A stretch of 64,000 nucleotides of DNA from contig NZ_VLNR01000009.1 in the NCBI RefSeq assembly GCF_007489275.1, positions 1 through 64,000 of the forward strand. The letters run 5' to 3'. Numbering within the stretch: position 1 is the stretch's first letter; each line of letters starts with the position of its first letter. The DNA is from Aquimarina algiphila. GTDB lineage: Bacteria > Bacteroidota > Bacteroidia > Flavobacteriales > Flavobacteriaceae. The notes beneath the pieces were generated by a model that did not search any database, was not told where the DNA came from, and saw only the letters and a program-made list of their open reading frames with translations. Position numbers and translations under genes: made by a program. Shown here piece by piece: positions 58,246-64,000 of the stretch.

Positions 58246-58707
58246 TCAGAATGGGAGATCGTCGTCTTCCATTGCTGGTGAATCAGGTGAAGCCTCTTGC
58301 GGATTGTTCACAGAAGGGGTCACTTGCTGAGTTGTATTCTGAGGTCTTGGCTCAGAAGATGGGTTCTCATTTTTGGGGGTAAGAAAAGTAAAATCAGTAC
58401 ACTGTATTTCTGTACTATATCTATCTTTTCCTTGTTCATCTTGCCATTTTCTGGTCTTTAAACGCCCCTCTATATATATTTTATCTCCTTTATTAAGGTA
58501 TTTCTCACAAATCTCTGCCGCTTTATTTCTCACAACAATATTATGCCACTCCGTAGTAGTCACTCGTTCATTTGTACTTTTATTCACATAAGAATCATTT
58601 GTTGCGAGTGGAAATCTACCAATACAATTACCTCCTTCAAAATAATGCATCTTAACCTCATCTCCTGTATGCCCAATAAGCATTACTTTATTTAGTGTTC
58701 CAGACAT
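58246..58707 (-). CDS. ssb: Single-stranded DNA-binding protein
   Basis: 153 residues: OB-fold (MSGTLNKVMLIGHTGDEVKMHYFEGGNCIGRFPLATND… EWHNIVV), a flexible Pro/Gln linker and the acidic tip MEDDDLPF that recruits partner proteins. Same strand as gldE with a 24-base gap. Confidence 0.97.
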   Translation of the reverse strand: MSGTLNKVMLIGHTGDEVKMHYFEGGNCIGRFPLATNDSYVNKSTNERVTTTEWHNIVVRNKAAEICEKYLNKGDKIYIEGRLKTRKWQDEQGKDRYSTEIQCTDFTFLTPKNENPSSEPRPQNTTQQVTPSVNNPQEASPDSPAMEDDDLPF

Positions 58708-58885
58708 TTTAATTATAGTTTGTTGTTAGGGTTTATACTTGCAAAGAAATAACAAACCTTTATAAATAACGCTATCAGAATAGTTCTTATTTTCTTCTAT
58801 ACCTTAAAATAACATTGTTATCTAGTAAATGTAATAAAAAATCAATAAATACAATACTCTTAGAATCGTCTTAACGTATCTTTTT

Positions 58886-59950
58886 TTAAACTAAATCTTT
58901 CTTAAAAAACGCTTCTATAAAATTACTTAACAAAATAGGAACCGGATAGGAATGTATATCTTTAAAATTTACTTTTTTCTGATCTTCACTACCATTTAGA
59001 CTATCATTTAATTTTACAATGTAAAACTTAGTGTATAAATGTTGATGAGATAATTTATGCACTATTAACTCCTCTTTATAGGGTATAATCTCATACTCCT
59101 TAGTATTTACTATTTTCTGAAAAATATCATTTAACACTATTTCATCAACACCTACAACTTCTCCTTCTATTAAAGGAAATTCATATAGGCCTTTCCATAT
59201 TCCGTTCCCTACTCTTTGTTGTAATATGGTTTCCTGATCTGATGAAGAAAATACCAGGTAATTAAAATACCGTTTTTTGACTTTTAGTTTTTTAAGTTTT
59301 ACTGGTAAAGAAGGTACGTTACCTTTTTTAAGTGCTTCACAACTATCTTGTAAAGGGCAAACAATACAATACGGACTTTTGGGCTTACACTGCAATGCTC
59401 CAAACTCCATAATTGCCTGATTGTATTCTGCAGGCTCATCATGATCCATTAATGTTATTGCCAGTTTTTTAAACTCACTAATTCCTTTTGTACTATTAAT
59501 AGGAGTATCAATTCCAAAATACCTGGATAATACGCGATACACATTTCCGTCGACTACAGGTACGGCTTCATTATAACATATAGAAGCAATGGCACTAGCC
59601 GTATAATCACCAACTCCTTTTAATTGCAATAAGTCCTTATATGTAGCAGGAAAAATACCTTTTAAATCATTGGCCACATATTTTGCTGTAGCATGCAGGT
59701 TTCTAGCCCTAGAATAATAGCCTAATCCCTGCCATAATTTAAGCACTTCTTCTTCACTTGCATTTGCCAAATCAAATACCGTTGGAAAAGTAGTTGTAAA
59801 TGACATATAATATGGTAATCCTTGCGCAACTCTGGTCTGTTGAAGTATAATTTCGCTAAGCCAAATATGATATGGATTTTTGGTTTCTCTCCATGGCATT
59901 GATCTTTTGTTTTGTAAGTACCACGAAATGAGTTTTTTAGAAAAAATCAT
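58886..59950 (-). CDS. mutY: A/G-specific adenine glycosylase
   Basis: Removes adenine opposite 8-oxoguanine. 354 residues: catalytic Glu in LSEIILQQT, catalytic Asp in VDGNVYRV, the HhH motif (LKGVGDYTASAIAS), a [4Fe-4S] cluster loop C-x6-C-x2-C-x5-C (CKPKSPYCIVCPLQDSC) and a C-terminal NUDIX-like domain. Confidence 0.97.
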   Translation of the reverse strand: MIFSKKLISWYLQNKRSMPWRETKNPYHIWLSEIILQQTRVAQGLPYYMSFTTTFPTVFDLANASEEEVLKLWQGLGYYSRARNLHATAKYVANDLKGIFPATYKDLLQLKGVGDYTASAIASICYNEAVPVVDGNVYRVLSRYFGIDTPINSTKGISEFKKLAITLMDHDEPAEYNQAIMEFGALQCKPKSPYCIVCPLQDSCEALKKGNVPSLPVKLKKLKVKKRYFNYLVFSSSDQETILQQRVGNGIWKGLYEFPLIEGEVVGVDEIVLNDIFQKIVNTKEYEIIPYKEELIVHKLSHQHLYTKFYIVKLNDSLNGSEDQKKVNFKDIHSYPVPILLSNFIEAFFKKDLV

Positions 59951-60009
59951 AATAAAATTATAAGTTTTACAAAATTAAACGTTTAAAGATGAAAATATCA
60001 TCTTAAGTA

Positions 60010-60041
60010 TTGATATTTTGGATTTTAAATTGTTATATTTG
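60010..60041 (+). promoter_or_regulatory. Promoter of the HU gene
   Basis: TTG (60010-60012), 21 bases, then TATATTTG (60034-60041), 40 bases before the HU ATG. Confidence 0.65.
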
Positions 60042-60080
60042 CCCCCTTGAAAATTTAAAAACCCCTTAATAGGTATTATA

Positions 60081-60371
60081 ATGACTAAAGCAGATATTGT
60101 AGCAAAAATTTCAGAAAAACTGGGAATAGAAAAAGGAGATGTTCAGGCAACTGTTGAAACATTTATGGAAGAAGTAAAAAGTTCACTAGAAAGTGGAGAC
60201 AATGTTTATCTTAGAGGATTTGGTAGTTTTATTATCAAAACCAGAGCAGAAAAAACAGGTCGTAACATTTCTAAGAATACTACTATCAAGATTCCTGCAC
60301 ACAATATACCAGCGTTTAAGCCAGCAAAAGTTTTTGTAGAAGGCGTAAAAACTAATGTAGAAGTAAAATAA
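60081..60371 (+). CDS. HU-family DNA-binding protein
   Basis: 96 residues: TKADIVAKISEKLGIEKGDVQATVETF, VYLRGFGSFIIKTRAEKTGRN (arm with the conserved GFG and RxGRNP-like segment) and IPAFKPAKVF. Bends and packs DNA. 30 bases upstream of the small ribosomal-type gene, so probably co-transcribed. Confidence 0.95.
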   Translation: MTKADIVAKISEKLGIEKGDVQATVETFMEEVKSSLESGDNVYLRGFGSFIIKTRAEKTGRNISKNTTIKIPAHNIPAFKPAKVFVEGVKTNVEVK

Positions 60372-60401
60372 ACTAATAACAATAAATAAAATACACGCAC
60401 T

Positions 60402-60491
60402 ATGCCAAGTGGTAAAAAACGTAAAAGACACAAGGTAGCTACGCACAAGCGTAAAAAACGCAGAAGAGCCAACCGCCACAAGAAAAAGTAG
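60402..60491 (+). CDS. 29-residue basic protein (AURKAIP1/COX24-like, small ribosomal protein)
   Basis: ATG at 60402, stop TAG at 60489-60491. The product starts MPSGKKRKRHKVATHKRKKR and is almost half Lys/Arg, with an RRANRHKKK end. It resembles the AURKAIP1/COX24 (mS38/bS22-type) small ribosomal proteins. The short gene is very likely real: it is conserved in style, follows HU, and its stop lies in the stem of a terminator. Assignment to a named ribosomal protein is inference. Confidence 0.82.
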   Translation: MPSGKKRKRHKVATHKRKKRRRANRHKKK

Positions 60492-60509
60492 TTTCTAACT
60501 ACTTTTTTT
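60483..60509 (+). terminator. Terminator overlapping the small gene's stop codon
   Basis: Stem aaaaagtagtt / aactacttttt with a 3-base loop and a T-run. The TAG stop is inside the 5' arm, so termination and translation end may interact. Confidence 0.85.
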
Positions 60510-60535
60510 GTTTAAAAGTAATGTTCTTTGAAATC

Positions 60536-60640
60536 GAAATAAAATATACTATCTACTACCGATAGGATTATTTTATTTCAACGGAATTGCAAAATTCCTG
60601 TGAAAAAAATTGTTTAATCCATTCCGATTTATCGGGATAA
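60536..60640 (+). ncRNA. Hairpin-rich leader of the RNase G gene
   Basis: Three stems before the GTG at 60654: a long one with arms gaaataaaat (60536-60545) and attttatttc (60570-60579); GGAATT-GCAA-AATTCC (60583-60598), a perfect stem with a GNRA loop; and CCGAT-tt-ATCGG near 60627-60638. Such leaders can be the target of the RNase itself. Confidence 0.6.
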
Positions 60641-60653
60641 AAATCTAATCAGA

Positions 60654-62192
60654 GTGAACAACGAATTGATCATTAGGTCAGGTTCCTCTACAGATTTTGC
60701 CTTACTAAAGGATGGAAAACTAATTGAGTTACATAAGGAAGAAGACGATAGTGATTTTTCGGTAGGTGATATTTTTATTGCCAAAATCCGTAAATCCGTC
60801 CCAGGTTTAAACGCTGCATTTGTAAATGTAGGGTATGAAAAAGATGCATTTTTGCATTATCATGATCTTGGTCCTCAAGTGTCTTCCTTACTTAAATTCA
60901 TAAAACGTGTAAGCACAGGTAAATTAAGAAATTATTCTCTAAAGGATTTTCCTGTAGAGGACGATATTGATAAACACGGTACTATTACCAATGTGTTAAA
61001 ATCAAATCAATCACTGTTAGTACAGATAGTTAAAGAACCTATATCAACCAAAGGCCCTCGAATTAGCTCAGAGCTATCGATTGCTGGTCGATATATTGTA
61101 TTAGTTCCTTTTTCTAACCGAATTTCTATTTCTCAAAAAATAGAATCTTCAGAAGAAAAAGAACGTTTAAAAAGGCTTGTTAAAAGTATCAAGCCCAAAG
61201 GTTTTGGTATTATCGTACGTACTGTAGCAGAAGGCAAAAAAGTAGCAGAACTAGACAAAGATTTACAAAATCTGATGGGACGCTGGGAAACCATGTGCAA
61301 GAAATTGTACAAAGCGCATCATCCGTCTAAAGTATTAGGTGAAATGAACAGAGCATCTTCTATATTAAGAGATGTGTTTAATGACACTTTTACTTCTATT
61401 ATTGTAGATGATGAAGATCTCTACAGTAGAATTAAAGAATATCTGCAAGAAATTGCTCCAAAAAAGGAATCAATTGTAAAACTTCATAATCCTAAAATAC
61501 CAATTTTTGAAAAATATGGTATTGAACGGCAAATCAAAACAAGTTTTGGCAAGACGGTATCTATGAGTAAGGGCGCCTATTTGGTTATCGAGCATACAGA
61601 AGCGATGCACGTAATCGATGTCAATAGTGGCAACCGGTCTAATAAAGCCAAAAACCAAGAAGATACTGCACTAGAAGTTAACCTAATCAGTGCAGCTGAA
61701 GTAGCTCGCCAACTACGTCTAAGAGACATGGGAGGCATTATCGTAGTCGATTTTATCGATATGAATAATGCTGATAACCGCAGAACTCTCTTTAATCAAT
61801 TGAGAGAAGAGATGAAAGACGACAGAGCGAAGCACAAAATATTACCGCCAAGTAAGTTTGGCTTGATTCAGATTACGCGACAACGCGTACGACCAGAAAT
61901 GAATATCAAAACCCGTGAGGATGATCCAAGCGGAATAAATGGTGAAGTTGAGGCACCTATAGTTTTGGTAGAAAAAATAAAGGTCGAATTAGAAAAATTA
62001 ATTAAGAAAGAACATAAAAAGATAACGCTAAGTGCGCATCCTTTTATTGCAGCTTTTTTAACAAAAGGATTTCCATCCACCCGATCCAAATGGTATTTTA
62101 ACCATAAACGATGGGTTAAGATTGTACCTAGAGACGCTTACACGTATTTAGAATATCATTTTCACGATAAAGATGGTGAAGTGATAAAATAA
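60654..62192 (+). CDS. rng: Ribonuclease G/E
   Basis: Single-strand endoribonuclease for rRNA maturation and mRNA decay. 512 residues from the GTG at 60654: S1-type domain (SVGDIFIAKIRKSVPGLNAAFVNVG), RNase H-like and DNase I-like parts with catalytic Asp in HVIDVNSGN and VVDFIDM, no RNase E scaffold tail. This is the RNase G-like length. Confidence 0.95.
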   Translation: MNNELIIRSGSSTDFALLKDGKLIELHKEEDDSDFSVGDIFIAKIRKSVPGLNAAFVNVGYEKDAFLHYHDLGPQVSSLLKFIKRVSTGKLRNYSLKDFPVEDDIDKHGTITNVLKSNQSLLVQIVKEPISTKGPRISSELSIAGRYIVLVPFSNRISISQKIESSEEKERLKRLVKSIKPKGFGIIVRTVAEGKKVAELDKDLQNLMGRWETMCKKLYKAHHPSKVLGEMNRASSILRDVFNDTFTSIIVDDEDLYSRIKEYLQEIAPKKESIVKLHNPKIPIFEKYGIERQIKTSFGKTVSMSKGAYLVIEHTEAMHVIDVNSGNRSNKAKNQEDTALEVNLISAAEVARQLRLRDMGGIIVVDFIDMNNADNRRTLFNQLREEMKDDRAKHKILPPSKFGLIQITRQRVRPEMNIKTREDDPSGINGEVEAPIVLVEKIKVELEKLIKKEHKKITLSAHPFIAAFLTKGFPSTRSKWYFNHKRWVKIVPRDAYTYLEYHFHDKDGEVIK

Positions 62193-62196
62193 AATA

Positions 62197-62228
62197 AAGC
62201 CCGGACTTGTAAAAGTACCGGGCTTTTT
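62197..62228 (+). terminator. Terminator after rng
   Basis: Stem aagcccgg / ccgggctt with a loop of about 13 bases and a T-run, directly after the stop. Confidence 0.85.
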
Positions 62229-62273
62229 GGTTTTATAATCTCCTCTTTATATTAAAGATTTAATACTCACTAT

Positions 62274-62492
62274 TTATAGGCCAAAACATCCTTGAGTAGG
62301 TCTGTTAGTCCCTCCATTGTTTTTTGGATCAGTAACTGTTAATGTACAAGTAAAAGCACCTGAAGGCTCAGGTTTAGGTGGGTCTGTTAAAGGACAATGC
62401 TCACTTCCTCCCATAATCACTCTTGGGTTTGTTAATTTTGTGATCTCCAACTTTTCTAATCCTAATTTTTTTGTGATTGACTTTTTTTTCAT
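62274..62492 (-). CDS. RiPP precursor peptide, double-glycine leader (lanthipeptide-like)
   Basis: 72 residues. The first 29 (MKKKSITKKLGLEKLEITKL…NPRVIMGG) look like the leader of Bacteroidota class I lanthipeptide / GG-type natural product precursors: basic start, Leu/Ile/Lys pattern, and a GG cleavage site. The remaining 43-residue core (from SEHCPLTDPP) has three Cys, many Thr, some Ser and many Pro/Gly. A TATGTTTG box (minus, 62522-62529) sits 30 bases upstream. No modification or export gene is in the window. Confidence 0.75.
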   Translation of the reverse strand: MKKKSITKKLGLEKLEITKLTNPRVIMGGSEHCPLTDPPKPEPSGAFTCTLTVTDPKNNGGTNRPTQGCFGL

Positions 62493-62628
62493 AATTCTCT
62501 TTTTTTATTTGTTTCCGTTGGCAAACATAAATAGAATAATTCTGAAATGTCACTTTTTTATTTAACTACCGCCCTGTTTTCCAGAATCACTGAACATAAG
62601 ATCTTAATAATCAATTTTTTAACAAAAA

Positions 62629-64000
62629 TCAATTACGCTGTTGTTTTTCTAACTCTCGAATAAAGTATGAAGGTTGTATCTTTTTTATTTTATAAAAAGA
62701 TTTAGAAAAAGCATCTGTAGAATTAAAACCTATCTCTCTTGCTATGGCTTTAATGGTATAATTCATAAACTTTTTGTCTGTTTTAAGTTTTTCAATACAA
62801 TAATCTATTCTTAATTCATTGATATATACAATAAAGCTTTTCTTCTTATAGTGATTAATCACTCGGGATAAATATTTTGAATTTGTATTCATTTTTTTTG
62901 CCAATTCATTAGTGGTAATGCTTGGCTTTAAAAATTCTTGCTTTCGTTCAAATTCGTCTAAATCATTCAAAATTTTATTCGCAATATCTTCAGAAATCCC
63001 AATCGAATCAACCGATGTAGTACTTAAGGTTTTCTGATTCTTTTTATTAGCAGAACTGGAATTATATAATTCGTCAAATCTTTGTTTATATCTCTTCTTT
63101 TTTCGATAATTAAAAACCAAAAAAACAGATGACATCATACTTAGAATAACCAAAAAAAAGATAATTATTGTAGATGATTTTTTATCCCCTTTTAATGAAT
63201 CTATAATTTTTTGCTTTTCAGAAAGAAGTCTCGGGGTATCATAATTTTGGACCACATTCTTGATAAGGTATTTATAATTACTATTTAATACACTATCCAC
63301 TCTAAGGAGTTTTTCAATATATTCTAATTGGCTATCCGTATCATTTATACTTTTATAATAACTAATCAAAATCTCATGATTCTCTCTATTTTCTGGAATA
63401 ATCTGAGTAACTCCCTGAAAAATTTTATCTGCTTTTTTATGTTCTTCTATAGCCTCTTCTTCAAAATCCAATGATGATAATGTTTTTCCTAAGTAAAAAT
63501 GGGCTTGCCCCAAATTAGTTTTATCACCATTTAACTCTAAATCTGTAATTGCTTTTGCTAAACTATCTTTGGCTACGGTATAATTCGATTTACTAAATTG
63601 ATTTATTCCTTCGTTTAGTACAAAATAACATGTAAACTGTTCTGCTTTTAATTCTATAGATTCTTTGTACCCTATTCTATTTATCATAGAAGCAGAATCT
63701 AGCACTTTATTAAAATTATAAGATTCTGACAAAGCAAAAAGTGTAGTTAAATAGTCATTGGGAGCTTTTTCTTTATATTTTGAGTAAAATGCATAACATT
63801 CTCGTAAGGTTACTAAAGCTGTTTCATTTTCTCCCAGAATAGCCTTCAGAATACCTATATTTTTCTTACAAGAATATTGGAGAAATATATTATTATATTT
63901 TTCTGTTTCGTCATATACTTTTAAATAATAATCAAAAGCCTTCTTAAAATTTCCCATGTCAAAATACTTAAGCGCTTTATTTAAATAGGCATAGGTAGGG
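62629..64000 (-). CDS. TPR-AraC family regulator, 5' truncated by the window edge
   Basis: The frame stays open from the ATG at 63957 to the window end (…YLNKALKYFD before it), so the gene continues past 64000. TPR-like helices (about 60-250 of the visible part), a membrane helix (KKSSTIIIFFLVILSMMSSVFLVFNY), and a C-terminal AraC HTH (TTNELAKKMNTNSKYLSRVINHY… IKAIAREIGFNSTDAFSKSF). A membrane-bound one-component regulator, 136 bases upstream of the precursor peptide gene on the same strand. Confidence 0.85.
   Translation of the reverse strand, partial: PTYAYLNKALKYFDMGNFKKAFDYYLKVYDETEKYNNIFLQYSCKKNIGILKAILGENETALVTLRECYAFYSKYKEKAPNDYLTTLFALSESYNFNKVLDSASMINRIGYKESIELKAEQFTCYFVLNEGINQFSKSNYTVAKDSLAKAITDLELNGDKTNLGQAHFYLGKTLSSLDFEEEAIEEHKKADKIFQGVTQIIPENRENHEILISYYKSINDTDSQLEYIEKLLRVDSVLNSNYKYLIKNVVQNYDTPRLLSEKQKIIDSLKGDKKSSTIIIFFLVILSMMSSVFLVFNYRKKKRYKQRFDELYNSSSANKKNQKTLSTTSVDSIGISEDIANKILNDLDEFERKQEFLKPSITTNELAKKMNTNSKYLSRVINHYKKKSFIVYINELRIDYCIEKLKTDKKFMNYTIKAIAREIGFNSTDAFSKSFYKIKKIQPSYFIRELEKQQRN

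Noticed and set aside
60186..60481. Minus-strand open frames over the HU and small ribosomal-type genes
   Set aside because: They are antisense to two well-supported genes, have low-complexity products and match no family.

Overview
The window is AT-rich chromosomal DNA from a member of the Bacteroidota, most likely a marine Flavobacteriaceae of the Aquimarina type. I infer this from the gliding genes gldD and gldE, DUF3098, DUF4199, DUF4301 and DUF3127 proteins, TonB-dependent receptors, SemiSWEET, TAnnTTTG promoter boxes, little sign of Shine-Dalgarno use and several TTG starts. The genus is a guess. I see no rRNA, tRNA, CRISPR array or prophage.

Layout. 1-2107: end of a repeat-rich surface protein gene and an IS3-family insertion sequence lying 10 bases past its stop. 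2121-12708: central metabolism (pckA, a saccharopine dehydrogenase-like gene with an Lrp/AsnC regulator, ald, leuS, panE-like) and small membrane proteins. 12813-18301: a structured duplicated noncoding element, then a forward cluster ftsX, lgt, a hypothetical gene, DUF3098, uppP, truB and a TonB-like protein (envelope plus tRNA modification). 18601-27789: an internally duplicated leucine-rich repeat protein, tag, a frameshifted small membrane protein, upp, aat, a DUF3127 OB-fold protein with an SSB-like tail, a flavin reductase-like protein, a histidine kinase, HIT, greA with a 5'-terminal hairpin leader, and a degenerate Rieske-like lipoprotein.

27840-36702 is a thiamine region: a TPP riboswitch with terminator, then thiS, thiC, a tenI/thiE-like gene, thiD, thiE, thiG and thiH on the minus strand, next to a TonB-dependent receptor under its own TPP riboswitch. 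The cell can apparently both make thiamine and import thiamine or a precursor, and shuts both off when TPP is high. No thiF is present. 36793-40590 is a convergent two-component pair (hybrid kinase, NtrC-type regulator). 41297-44662 is a tightly overlapping operon: MTH1187-type thiamine-binding protein, pnuC, NadR-like kinase, DUF4301 and arfB, suggesting nicotinamide riboside salvage.

44808-53745: phosphopantetheinyl transferase, ahcY, then a phytase / TonB receptor / membrane TPR-LuxR regulator set suggesting organic phosphate scavenging. 53832-62192: rpmA and an extended rplU, transporters, gldD-gldE-ssb, mutY, HU, a 29-residue basic ribosomal-type protein and an RNase G gene with a hairpin-rich leader. 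62274-64000: a small double-glycine (lanthipeptide-like) precursor peptide gene beside an AraC-type TPR regulator that runs off the edge. This last pair is the best lead to an undescribed system. Other leads are the greA leader, the frameshifted T8 gene and the duplicated hairpins before ftsX.
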